This document shows, one piece after another, positions 16,972 through 28,245 of a DNA stretch of 64,000 nucleotides. Each line of letters opens with the position of its first letter. Position 1 is the stretch's first letter. The DNA is from Streptomyces sp. NBC_01775 (GTDB taxonomy: Bacteria; Actinomycetota; Actinomycetes; Streptomycetales; Streptomycetaceae). A program made the translations under genes and the position numbers. Where the stretch lies: the NCBI RefSeq assembly GCF_035917675.1, contig NZ_CP109104.1, positions 1,426,001 through 1,490,000 on the forward strand, given 5' to 3'. The notes below the pieces were generated by a model, which worked only from the letters and a program-made list of their open reading frames with translations, did no database searches and had not been told where the DNA came from.

Positions 16972-17742
16972 GTGGACATAGGTGACTGGCCCACCACCGA
17001 GGCCGAGGCGATCGCCGTGCAGGAGCGGCTGCGCGAGGCCGCCGACCTGACCGGCCCGGGCCCCGGGCCGGACGAGGCGCGCACCGTGGCCGGGGTGGAC
17101 GTGGCCTACGCCGACAGCCGAAGCGGTGGCGCCACCGAGGGCGGCAGCGGCCGGAACGACGGCAGCGGCGGCGGCAACGACGGCGGCGGCCTTCTGGTGG
17201 CCGCCGCCGTCGTGCTGGACGTGCGGACCCTGGAGGTGGTCGAGGAGTCGGTCCACGTGGGCACCTCCGCCTTCCCCTACGTCCCCGGACTGCTGGCCTT
17301 CCGGGAACTCCCCTCCGTGCGGGCCGCGTTGGACGGTCTGACGCACCGCCCCGACGTGCTGGTGTGCGACGGCTACGGCCTCGCCCATCCGCGCCGCGCC
17401 GGACTGGCCGTCCACCTCGGGGTGCTGACCGGGATCCCTTGCTACGGCGTGGCGAAGACACCGTTCGTCTCCCGTTTCGAGGAGCCGGGCCGCGAGCGGG
17501 GCGCCTGGACGCCGCTGACGCTCGACGGCGAGCGGGTGGGCCGCGCACTGCGCACCAGGGAGGCGGTCAAGCCGGTGTTCGTATCTGTCGGCAGCGGCAT
17601 CAGCGAGGAGAACGCCGCCGCCCTCACCCTCCGCCTCACCCCCGCCTACCGCCTCCCCGAAACCACCCGCCACGCGGACCACCTGGCAGGCCGGCGCCTG
17701 GCCCAGGAGCTCAGCCGCACGCCCACGGCAAACGGAACGTAG
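16972..17742 (+). CDS. nfi: Endonuclease V (deoxyinosine 3' endonuclease)
   Basis: The 256-residue protein carries the endonuclease V motifs in order: AGVDVAYAD (metal Asp), FPYVPGLLAFRELP (Tyr-Pro wedge region and metal Glu), VLVCDGYGLAHPRRAGLAVHLG (metal Asp, His and Gly motif) and a C-terminal LRLTPAYRLPETTRHAD. It cleaves DNA next to deaminated bases such as inosine. A Gly/Asn/Asp-rich insertion at about residues 49-75 is unusual and likely a surface loop. The GTG at 16972 is the only plausible start before the conserved region. Confidence 0.92.
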   Translation: MDIGDWPTTEAEAIAVQERLREAADLTGPGPGPDEARTVAGVDVAYADSRSGGATEGGSGRNDGSGGGNDGGGLLVAAAVVLDVRTLEVVEESVHVGTSAFPYVPGLLAFRELPSVRAALDGLTHRPDVLVCDGYGLAHPRRAGLAVHLGVLTGIPCYGVAKTPFVSRFEEPGRERGAWTPLTLDGERVGRALRTREAVKPVFVSVGSGISEENAAALTLRLTPAYRLPETTRHADHLAGRRLAQELSRTPTANGT

Positions 17743-17921
17743 CCCCCGCCCCCGCCCGATCCCGCGCCGGCTCCCCCGCCACCTACCCCGCAACACGCCC
17801 GCGCACCGGCGTGCGCCGGACCTGCGCGCGCCACCTCCGAGCACCATGCGAGCACCGGGAGAGTCCAAGGTCACACCGACAGTCACTGCGGAGCCCGGTC
17901 CACCTCCCCTAATCTGCGGCC

Positions 17922-19813
17922 ATGACGGTCCCGCCTGAAGAAGGGCTCTCCCTGGCGGAGGACTTCCCGGAGGCCACGTACGAGCAGTGGCAGCAGTTGG
18001 TCTCGGGAGTCCTGCGCAAGACGGGAGCGACGGTAACGGACGACGCCGTTCCCGAATCCGCCCTCACCACCACGCTCCCCGACGGCATCACGGTGCGCCC
18101 CCTCTACACGCGCGACGAGGGAGGCGGTGACCCCCACGGGCGGCCGGGCTTCCCCCCGTTCACCCGGGGCGCCGACCCCGAGGGGAACGTGGCGCGGGGC
18201 TGGGACATACGGCAGCGCCACACCCGCGCCGACGCCGAGGGCACCCGCGAGGCCGTACTCGGCGACCTGGAGAACGGCGTCACCTCCCTGTGGCTCACCC
18301 TCGGTCCCGGCGGACTGCCCGTGGGCGACCTGGAGCGGGCGCTGGAGGGCGTCTATCTGGACCTGGCGCCCGTCGTGCTCGACGCGGGCGACCAGTTCGG
18401 CGCCGCGGCGGTCGAACTGCTGCGGCTGCGCGAGGCGCTGGGAGCCGCCGCTCCCCCGGCGCCCGGCGGCTCGCTGGGCGCCGATCCGCTGGGCCACGCG
18501 GCCCGCACCGCAGCGCACGACCAGGCCGCGGGGCTGCGCCGCGAGGCGGCGGAGCTGGCGGCCCGCTGCGCCACCGGTCACCCGGGGCTGCGCGCCTACG
18601 TGGTGGACGCGCTGCCCTACCACGAGGCGGGCGCCTCTCCCGCGCGGGAGCTGGGCTGTGCGCTGGCGACCGGCGTCTCCTATCTGCGGGACATGACCGC
18701 GGCGGGGCTGCCGGTGAAAGCGGCCTGCGCGCAGCTGGAGTTCCGGTACGCGGCCACCGCCGACCAGTTCACCACCGTCGCGGCGCTGCGCGCGGCCCGC
18801 AGGCTGTGGGCGCGGGTGGCACAGGCGTGCGGCGCGGCCGGGGAGGCCGGGGCGCAGCGCCAGCACGCGGTCACCTCACCGGTGATGATGACGCGGCGCG
18901 ACCCGTGGGTGAACATGCTGCGTACCACGGTGGCCACGCTCGGGGCCGGGGCCGGGGGCGCTGACGCGGTGACGGTGCTGCCGTTCGACGACGCGCTCGG
19001 GCTGCCCGACGCCTTCGCCCGGCGCATCGCGCGCAACACCTCCTCGATCCTGGTGGAGGAGTCCCAGCTGGCCGGGGTGATCGACCCGGCGGGCGGCTCC
19101 TGGTACGTCGAGGCGCTCACCGACGAGCTGGCCCGCGCCGCCTGGAGCTGGTTCCAGGAGATCGAGGGCGCGGGCGGGATGGCCGCGGCGCTGCGCGACG
19201 GGCTGGTGGCCGAGCGGCTGCGCGAGGGCTGGGCGGAGCGCTCGGCGGCGCTGGCCCGCAGGAAGGAGCCGGTCACCGGCGTCAGCGAGTTCCCGGACCT
19301 GGACGAGCGGCGCCTCCCCCGTCAGGCCGCGCCCGAGCGGCCCGGCGGCGGGCTGCCCCGGGTGCGCCGCGACGACGCGTTCGAGGCGCTGCGGGCCAGG
19401 TCCGACGCGCGGCTGGCCGCCACCGGCGCGCGGCCCGCGCTCTTCCTGGCGGCGCTGGGCCCGGCCGCGGCGCACACCGCGCGGGTCTCCTTCGTCTCCA
19501 ACCTCCTCCAGGCGGGCGGCATCCGGCCGGTGCACGACCCCGTGACGGTGGACCCCGACAGCGTGGGCGAGGCGTTCGCCCGCAGCGGCGCGACGGTGGC
19601 CTGTGTGTGCTCCAGCGACGCGCTCTACGCCGAGCGGGGCGCGGCGACGGCCGCGGCGCTCAAGGCGGCGGGTGCCGAGCGGGTGCTGCTGGCCGGGCGG
19701 CCCGCCGCCGGGCCGCGCGAGGAGTATCTGGCGGCCGGTGTGGACGAGTTCGTCTTCGCGGGCGGCGACGCTGTCGCCACCCTCACCTCCCTTCTCGACC
19801 GTATGGGGGTCTC

Positions 19814-19817
<4 letters not shown>
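17922..19817 (+). CDS. mutA: Methylmalonyl-CoA mutase small (beta) subunit
   Basis: The 631-residue subunit has the mutase barrel but lacks the B12-binding DxHxxG in its C-terminal domain ([17 protein letters not shown] instead), as expected for the non-catalytic subunit. It pairs with MutB to interconvert methylmalonyl-CoA and succinyl-CoA, supplying or draining extender units. A TAATCT -10-like hexamer ends six bases before the ATG and there is no ribosome-binding site, so the transcript may be leaderless. The stop overlaps mutB by four bases. Confidence 0.95.
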
Positions 19818-22081
<2,264 letters not shown>

Positions 22082-22085
22082 GCCG

Positions 22086-23072
22086 GTGCCTCCGACGATC
22101 GACCTCGACAGCTACGCCAAGGGCGTCCTGGACGGCTCCCGTGCGCAGATCGCCCGCGCCATCACGCTGGTGGAATCCCGCAGGGCCGACCACCGGGAGC
22201 TGGCCCAGCAGCTGCTGACGACGCTGCTGCCGCACGCGGGCGGCGCCCGCAGAGTGGGGATCAGCGGGGTGCCCGGGGTCGGCAAGTCGACGTTCATCGA
22301 CGCGCTGGGCACGCTGCTGACCGAGCGGGGGCACCGGGTGGCGGTGCTCGCCGTCGACCCCTCCTCCAGCCGTACGGGCGGGTCGATCCTGGGGGACAAG
22401 ACGCGGATGGAGCGCCTGTCGGTCAACCCGGACGCTTTCGTGCGCCCCTCCCCCACGTCCGGGACGCTGGGCGGGGTCGCCAAGGCCACCCGCGAGACGA
22501 TGATCGTGATGGAGGCCGCCGGGTACGACGTCGTGCTGGTCGAGACGGTGGGGGTGGGCCAGTCGGAGTCGGCCGTGGCGCAGATGGTCGACTCCTTCCT
22601 GCTGCTCACCCTGGCCCGCACGGGCGATCAGTTGCAGGGCATCAAGAAGGGCGTGCTGGAGCTGGCCGATGTGCTGGCGGTCAACAAGGCCGACGGCCCG
22701 CACGAGCGCGACGCGCGCTCGGCGGCGCGTGAACTGGCAGGCGCGCTGCGGCTCATGAAGTCGGCGGAGACCGCCTGGACCCCGCCCGTGCTCACGTGCA
22801 GCGGGCGCGAGGGCAGCGGGCTGGACGAGGTGTGGGAGCGCCTGGAGCGGCACCGGAGTCTGCTGGAGTCCACCGGGGAGCTGGCGGCCAAGCGGCGTGA
22901 CCAGCAGGTCGAGTGGGTGTGGGCGATGGTCCGCGAGGATCTGCTGGGCCGGCTCCAGCGGGACCCGGAGGTGCGGCGGCTGGCCCCGCAGCTCGAAGAG
23001 CGGGTCCGCGAGGGCTCGTTGACGGCGACGCGCGCCGCCCAGCGGATCGTGGAGGCGTTCGGACTGAAGTGA
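22086..23072 (+). CDS. meaB: Methylmalonyl-CoA mutase chaperone GTPase
   Basis: The 328-residue G3E-type GTPase has the P-loop GVPGVGKST, DPSSSRTGGSILGDKTRM, ETVGVGQSE and NKAD motifs of MeaB/ArgK. It loads and protects the cobalamin of the mutase encoded just upstream. The GTG at 22086 is four bases after the mutB stop. Confidence 0.95.
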   Translation: MPPTIDLDSYAKGVLDGSRAQIARAITLVESRRADHRELAQQLLTTLLPHAGGARRVGISGVPGVGKSTFIDALGTLLTERGHRVAVLAVDPSSSRTGGSILGDKTRMERLSVNPDAFVRPSPTSGTLGGVAKATRETMIVMEAAGYDVVLVETVGVGQSESAVAQMVDSFLLLTLARTGDQLQGIKKGVLELADVLAVNKADGPHERDARSAARELAGALRLMKSAETAWTPPVLTCSGREGSGLDEVWERLERHRSLLESTGELAAKRRDQQVEWVWAMVREDLLGRLQRDPEVRRLAPQLEERVREGSLTATRAAQRIVEAFGLK

Positions 23073-23208
23073 GGCCCCGCGGCCCACGGCCCCGGACTCC
23101 GAACGCGGCAGCGCACTATTCGCTTGTACCCGACACGTCGGCTCTTGCAAGCTTGCCGCTCACGTGCGGGCGAGGGCCGCATTCGGTCAGCTTCAGGAGG
23201 ATGCCATC

Positions 23209-24207
23209 GTGGATCAGCGGTCGGAAACAGCAGCGGGGGACGGCGATGCCGGGTCCGCGAGCGGAGTGGACCGCCGCGCCCTCGTCGCGGCCTGTGTCAC
23301 CGTGCTGCTGTGGGCATCGTCGTTCATCGCCATCCGCAGCTCCGCGGCGCATTTCGATCCGGGAGCGCTTGCCCTGGGCCGGCTGGCGGTGGCGTCCGTC
23401 GTGCTGAGCGCCATCCTGCTGGCCCGGCGGGGCGGGTTCCCGCCCCGCGAGGCATGGCCCGGCATAGCCGCCTCGGGAATTCTGTGGTTCGGCGCGTACA
23501 TGGTCGCCCTGAACTGGGGCGAGCAGCACGTGGACGCCGGCACCGCTTCCATGGTCGTCAACGTCGGACCGATCCTGATGGCGCTCCTGGGCGGCTGGCT
23601 GCTGAAGGAGGGCTTCCCGCCCAAGCTGATGGCGGGCATGGCGGTGTCCTTCGCCGGGGCCGTGGTGGTCGGGCTGTCCACGTCCGGCGACGGGGGGTCA
23701 TCTGTCCTCGGCGTGCTGCTGTGCCTGTTCGCGGCGGTGGCGTACGCGGTGGGTGTGGTGCTTCAGAAGCCGACGTTGAAGCACGCCACGCCGATGCAGG
23801 TGACGACGTTCGGAGCGCTCGCGGGAGCGGTGGTCTGCCTCCCGTTCGCCGGACAGTTGACGTCGCAGGTGAGCCGGGCTCCCGCGGCGGCGACATTGCA
23901 GATGGTGTATCTGGGCGTCTTCCCGACGGCCCTGGCGTTCACCACGTGGGCCTACGCGGTGTCTCGTACGACCGCCGGGAAGATGGGTGCCACGACGTAC
24001 GCGGTGCCGGTGCTCGTCGTCTTCATGTCGTGGCTGTTCCTCGGCGAGGTGCCCGGCTGGCTGACGCTGCTCGGCGGTCTCCTGTGCCTGTCCGGGGTCG
24101 CCGTGACGCGTATACGGGGAAAGGCGCGTGCCCAGAGCCCCGAGGAAGCACGAGGGAGTACAGCCGACGCTCAGCCCGAGGCGCCGACCGAGTCCTCCGC
24201 GCGGTAG
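23209..24207 (+). CDS. EamA/DMT-family transporter
   Basis: The 332-residue protein has ten hydrophobic segments in two EamA repeats (LLWASSFIAIRSSAAHFDP in the first, VYLGVFPTALAFTTWAYAVSR in the second). The family exports small metabolites or amino acids; the substrate is not predictable. The GTG at 23209 is chosen for the AGGAGG eight bases upstream; an ATG at 23164 gives a non-conserved extension. The C-terminal 25 residues are hydrophilic. A hairpin follows the stop. Confidence 0.88.
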   Translation: MDQRSETAAGDGDAGSASGVDRRALVAACVTVLLWASSFIAIRSSAAHFDPGALALGRLAVASVVLSAILLARRGGFPPREAWPGIAASGILWFGAYMVALNWGEQHVDAGTASMVVNVGPILMALLGGWLLKEGFPPKLMAGMAVSFAGAVVVGLSTSGDGGSSVLGVLLCLFAAVAYAVGVVLQKPTLKHATPMQVTTFGALAGAVVCLPFAGQLTSQVSRAPAAATLQMVYLGVFPTALAFTTWAYAVSRTTAGKMGATTYAVPVLVVFMSWLFLGEVPGWLTLLGGLLCLSGVAVTRIRGKARAQSPEEARGSTADAQPEAPTESSAR

Positions 24208-24212
24208 CGACC

Positions 24213-24240
24213 GGCGCGGCGGTTCGGGGACCGCCGCGCC
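24213..24240. terminator. Hairpin terminator after EamA gene
   Basis: An 11-bp perfect stem (24213-24223 with 24230-24240) and a six-base loop start five bases after the stop codon. Confidence 0.75.
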
Positions 24241-24349
24241 GCACGGGGCGCACTCATGGAGTCATGGACAGCCGAGATCCACTTTCGCGGCACGCTCCGG
24301 ACCGGCGTCCGTGACCGGGGGTCGCAGGGCCTCCTCCCCGGGCCGCTGC

Positions 24350-24864
24350 CCGCGACGCGGTGCGCGCCGGCTTCCCGCGCGGCCCGAAGCGCTTTCGGCG
24401 CGGGGAGCAGCCGTTCGCCGAGCAGCACCACGCACGCTCCGACGGTCAGCAGCCCGCCCGTGAGGAAGGTGCCGCGCACGTCGGCGGGCGACAGGACCAG
24501 GCCCCCGAGCGCGGCGCCCGAGGCGATACCGGCGTTGTAGGCGCCGGAGTTGGCGGCGAGTGCGATATCGGTGCGGCCCGGCGCGCACCGCAGCATCTCG
24601 TTCTGGGTGGCGTCGGGGCACGGCCCGCGTGACGTGGGCCGGCGGCAGGGATGCCACGGCGACCGTCACGCCATGACCGGTGGCCAGGCAGCCGACCGCC
24701 GGCAGTGAGACCCGAAGGCCATCGGAGATGAGTTCCAGGCCGATCGGCAGGTTCCCCGCGGTGTTGAAAGTGAAGGCGGCCGGCATCAGGGCCGCGAGCA
24801 CCGCCGGTGCGTTCGGACAGTTACGGCCACCCCTGACCGCGGCGCGCCGTTCATGGGGGTTCAT
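24350..24864 (-). pseudogene. MFS transporter pseudogene with central deletion
   Basis: The N-terminal piece (from 24864) reads AAFTFNTAGNLPIGL, SLPAVGCLATGHGVTVAVASLP and AHVTRAVPRR, the first two helices of an MFS exporter. At about 24612 it jumps, with a frame change, to the C-terminal piece QNEMLRCAPGRTDIALAANSGAYNAG, SGAALGGLVLS and FLTGGLLTVGACVVLLGERL. The central transmembrane segments are missing. The frame then runs without its natural stop towards the EamA gene. Not functional. Confidence 0.8.
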
Positions 24865-25065
24865 GTGATCTTCATTGCGGACAGGTCACTCTTCCGGGGG
24901 ACGGCGTTAAGCGAAGGCGCAGACCCACCCTTTCGTGGGCATGCCACAGCATGAGACACGAATTCCGATTCCGCTCACTACGTGCCGAATTGACGGCATC
25001 CGGCCGCGGACGACCGGGTTCCGGGAGGTTCCGAGGCACGCCTACGGCCGGACAGGAGAAGAACG

Positions 25066-26427
25066 ATGGTTAACGCCGCCCCCTTGGTGCACACGGCCAT
25101 CGCCATCGCGGCGGTGGTCGTTCTCATCCTCAAGGCGAAGGTCAACCCCGCTCTCGCGCTCGTACTCGGCGCCGTCTACCTCGGCATCATCTGCGGCCTC
25201 GGCGCCGAACGCACCCTGCGGATCGTCAACCAGGGCTTCGGTGACCTGTTGGCGAAGGTGGGACTGCTCATCGTTCTCGGCGTGCTGCTGGGCACGCTGT
25301 TGTCCGCGCTCGGGGCCATCGACAAGCTGATGAAGCTGCTGTTGCGCATACTCGGCCCGAAGCTGCTGCCGTACTCCTTCGCCGTCCTGCTGGGCACCGT
25401 CCTCCAGTTCATCTTCACCGACGTGCTGCTGGTGATGACCGCGCCGCTGGCCCGGTCGCTCGGCACCCATATCGGGCCGGGCGGACTGGCGCGGATGGCG
25501 GCGGCCATGGCGCTGGGCCTGGAGGTCGGGGTCACGCTCTCCGTGCCGGGCGTCGGGACACTGGCGCTGGCCGGGCTGCTGCACATCCCGCTGGGCGTCA
25601 TGCTGATCCACGGCATCTCGCTGACGATCCTGACCGTGTTGCTGACCCTGCTGCTGTTCAGCGCGCTGGTCAAGCGCGGCTTCTGGAGACCCGAGCGGGA
25701 CGAGAGTGCGACAGCGCCCGAGGAGAGCGCCCCCGCGGAGGACGCGTATGGGGACGTGGCGAAGGCGCGGGCCGCGCTCCCCCCACCGCCGTTGGCGCTC
25801 TCCCTGTCTCCGCTGCTGCTCGCTCTGGTGATGATCGCGGCCGGTGCCATCAGCGCGGTCGCCGAGTGGCACTTCCCCCTCGTCGGCTTCCTCAGCAACC
25901 CGGTCGCCGGGCTGCTCACGGGTCTCATTCTCGCCTGTCTGATCGCGCGCCGCTGTCTGCCCAAGGGCGCGGTCAGCCAGGCGTTCGGGCAGAGTTACCG
26001 GGCCAGTGGCCAGATCCTGGTCCTGCGGGGCGTGGGCGGGTCGCTGGCCGCGGTGGTGGGGGCGGTCGGCCTCGGGAGCATCGTCAAGGACTCCGTCGCC
26101 ACCAGTACCTGGGCGCCGCTCACGCTCGTCTGGCTGATCGCCGCCGTCCTGCACCTGGCGATCGGCTCGGTCATCACCTCGGCCATCACCGCGGCGGGCA
26201 TCCTCGCCTCGGTGGCACCGAGCCTCGATGTGCAGCCGGTGCTGGTGGCCCTCGCGGCGGGCGCGGGCTCCCTGTTCGGCATCCACGCGACCAGCAACAC
26301 CTTCTGGATGCTTCAGACCATGCTGGGCCAGACGACACAGGGCGCGCTGAAGACGGTCACGATGACCGTCTCGGTCGCTTCCGTGATCGCGCTGGGACTG
26401 CTCCAGGCGGCGAGCATGGTGCTGTGA
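25066..26427 (+). CDS. GntP-family gluconate/organic acid:H+ symporter
   Basis: The 453-residue membrane protein has about twelve hydrophobic segments and GntP motifs (GFGDLLAKVGLLIVLGVLLG, FIFTDVLLVMTAPLA, GSVITSAITAAGILA, GIHATSNTFWMLQ). Family members import gluconate or related hydroxy acids. No gluconate kinase gene is adjacent. The ATG has AGGAGAAG seven bases upstream. It ends 217 bases before the FAD oxidoreductase and probably marks the left edge of the accessory region. Confidence 0.88.
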   Translation: MVNAAPLVHTAIAIAAVVVLILKAKVNPALALVLGAVYLGIICGLGAERTLRIVNQGFGDLLAKVGLLIVLGVLLGTLLSALGAIDKLMKLLLRILGPKLLPYSFAVLLGTVLQFIFTDVLLVMTAPLARSLGTHIGPGGLARMAAAMALGLEVGVTLSVPGVGTLALAGLLHIPLGVMLIHGISLTILTVLLTLLLFSALVKRGFWRPERDESATAPEESAPAEDAYGDVAKARAALPPPPLALSLSPLLLALVMIAAGAISAVAEWHFPLVGFLSNPVAGLLTGLILACLIARRCLPKGAVSQAFGQSYRASGQILVLRGVGGSLAAVVGAVGLGSIVKDSVATSTWAPLTLVWLIAAVLHLAIGSVITSAITAAGILASVAPSLDVQPVLVALAAGAGSLFGIHATSNTFWMLQTMLGQTTQGALKTVTMTVSVASVIALGLLQAASMVL

Positions 26428-26502
26428 ACGGCCACCGGGAGGGCCGGGAACCTCGAACCCGGCGGCGAACGGCGCCGGAACGCCCGCCACCGGGCCCGAG
26501 AC

Positions 26503-26520
26503 ATCACGTGTTCCCGTGAT
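26503..26520. promoter_or_regulatory. Palindromic relative of the cluster motif
   Basis: ATCACG-N6-CGTGAT is a perfect 6-bp inverted repeat 125 bases upstream of the FAD oxidoreductase. Read on the minus strand its half sites and spacer (GGAACA) closely match the motif upstream of phzE at 37446-37468. Confidence 0.5.
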
Positions 26521-26644
26521 TCGGGGGAGCGACCGCTGCGGCTACGTTGCACAGCGGACAGCGCGCGGGACGCCGGGGCCGCCCCGGCGAGGCCGCCGCT
26601 GTCCGCTGCGACGTGCTCAGCAACGGTTCCTCGAAGGAGGCCAC

Positions 26645-28174
26645 ATGATGGACCGCAGGAGATTCATGGCACTCGGCGGCCTCACCGCCGCCGGTACCCT
26701 CGGCGCCGCGCCGCTGGTATCGGCGGCGACCGCCAGGGCCCATGACTCCGGCCACGGAACGCCCGACTGGAACGCGCTACGCCGCAGCGTTGACGGCAAG
26801 GTGCTGCTGCCCGGGGACGAGGGGTACGACTTCGCGCACAGCACGTACATCAAGCGGTACGACGCGGTGCGGCCCGCCGCCGTCGTCCAGGCGGCCCGCG
26901 CCGAGGACATCGCCGAAACGGTGAAGTTCGCCCGGCGCTTCGGTGTCCGTACCGTGGCACGGTCCGGCGGGCACAGCTTCGGCGGCTACTCCACGAGCCC
27001 CGGCATCGTGGTCGACCTGTCCCCGATGAACCGGACGACGGTCTCCGACGGGCTCGCGCGGGTGCAGTCGGGCACGAAACTCGTCGACATGCAGCGCGAG
27101 TTACTGTCGCGCGGCATCACCATCAGCGGCGGCATGTGTCCCACCGTGGGCATCTCCGGGCTGACCCTGGGCGGCGGCTTCGGCATGGCGGGCAGGCGGC
27201 ACGGCCTCACCTCCGACCGGCTCACCTCGATCCGGGTGGTGCTCGCGAACGGGCGGATCGTCACCTGCGATCCGCACCACGAGCCGGACCTGTTCTGGGC
27301 GCTGCGGGGCGGCGGCTGCGGCAGCTACGGCTTCGTGAGCGACTTCGAGTTCGAGCCCTTCCCCGCCGACGACCCGACGGTCTTCGAGCTGCACTGGCCC
27401 TGGCCCCTGGCCGCGAAGGTGCTGCCGGCCTGGCAGCGCTGGGCGCCCAAGGCGCCCGACGACCTCAGCGCCGGGATGTTCGTCCGCTCCCCGGACCCCG
27501 CCGTGGAGCCGATGCTGTACGCCTTCGGGCAGTGGGGCGGCGCGCCCGCCGACCTGGACGCTCATCTCGACCGGCTCACGGCCATGGTCGGGCAGGCGCC
27601 GTCCAAGGTGGTGCGCAAGACGATGCCGTACATGGACGCGGTCATGCACTGGGCGGGCTGTTCGGAGCTGACGGTCTCGCAGTGCCACGGGGAGGGCCAG
27701 ACGCCGGACGCGAAGCTCCAGCGGTTCGAGTACGCGCTGACCAAGTCCAGCTTCTTCACCGACGTCATGACCCCCGAGGCCGTCCAGACGCTCGTGAAGA
27801 ACTTCACCGCACCGGGGGCCGGGGCGCAGCTGCGCGGGCTGGAGTTCCACGCCTTCGGCGGCGCGTACAACAGGCCCAGGCCCGGGAAGACCGCGTTCGT
27901 CCACCGGCGGCAGCGGTTCTTGCTCCAGTACCTGGCGCAGGTGCCGATGGACTCGCCCGAGGCGCACAAGACCGCCGTCACGGACTGGGCCAGGACGCTG
28001 CACTCCTCGATGCTGCCGTGGGCCTCCGGCGAGTCGTACCAGAACTACACCGACCCGGAGCTGAAGGACTGGCGGCAGGCCTACTACGGGAGCAACTACC
28101 GGCGCCTGGTGGAGGTCAAGCACCGCTACGACCCGGAGCGCTTCTTCGACTTCCCGCAGGCCATCGGCCGCTGA
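26645..28174 (+). CDS. Tat-exported FAD-linked oxidoreductase (berberine-bridge type)
   Basis: The 509-residue protein starts with a twin-arginine signal (DRRRFMALGG and a hydrophobic stretch to about residue 32). The PCMH-type FAD domain follows, with SGGHSFGGYST, whose His is the usual 8-alpha attachment, and GMCPTVGISGLTLGGGFG, whose Cys fits a second covalent link (bicovalent flavin). The end has YYGSNYRRLVEVKHRYDPERFF, the berberine-bridge C-terminal motif. Such enzymes oxidise sugars, alkaloids or phenolic compounds. Codon 153 (27101-27103) is TTA, rare here, implying bldA-dependent expression. AAGGAGG precedes the start by four bases; ATG at 26648 is an equal alternative. Confidence 0.9.
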   Translation: MMDRRRFMALGGLTAAGTLGAAPLVSAATARAHDSGHGTPDWNALRRSVDGKVLLPGDEGYDFAHSTYIKRYDAVRPAAVVQAARAEDIAETVKFARRFGVRTVARSGGHSFGGYSTSPGIVVDLSPMNRTTVSDGLARVQSGTKLVDMQRELLSRGITISGGMCPTVGISGLTLGGGFGMAGRRHGLTSDRLTSIRVVLANGRIVTCDPHHEPDLFWALRGGGCGSYGFVSDFEFEPFPADDPTVFELHWPWPLAAKVLPAWQRWAPKAPDDLSAGMFVRSPDPAVEPMLYAFGQWGGAPADLDAHLDRLTAMVGQAPSKVVRKTMPYMDAVMHWAGCSELTVSQCHGEGQTPDAKLQRFEYALTKSSFFTDVMTPEAVQTLVKNFTAPGAGAQLRGLEFHAFGGAYNRPRPGKTAFVHRRQRFLLQYLAQVPMDSPEAHKTAVTDWARTLHSSMLPWASGESYQNYTDPELKDWRQAYYGSNYRRLVEVKHRYDPERFFDFPQAIGR

Positions 28175-28190
28175 CAGGGCAGGCCGAAAA

Positions 28191-28229
28191 GAGGGGGGCT
28201 CCCCGTGCCGGGCGCGGGGAGCCCCCCTC
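28191..28229. terminator. Bidirectional hairpin terminator
   Basis: A perfect 15-bp stem (28191-28205 with 28215-28229) and a nine-base loop lie between the convergent genes ending at 28174 and 28246. Confidence 0.88.
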
Positions 28230-28245
28230 GCGTGTGCGCGAGCCG

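Noticed and set aside
17743..17921. Cobalamin riboswitch before mutA
   Set aside because: No B12-box or matching stem pattern could be seen, and the promoter looks leaderless.
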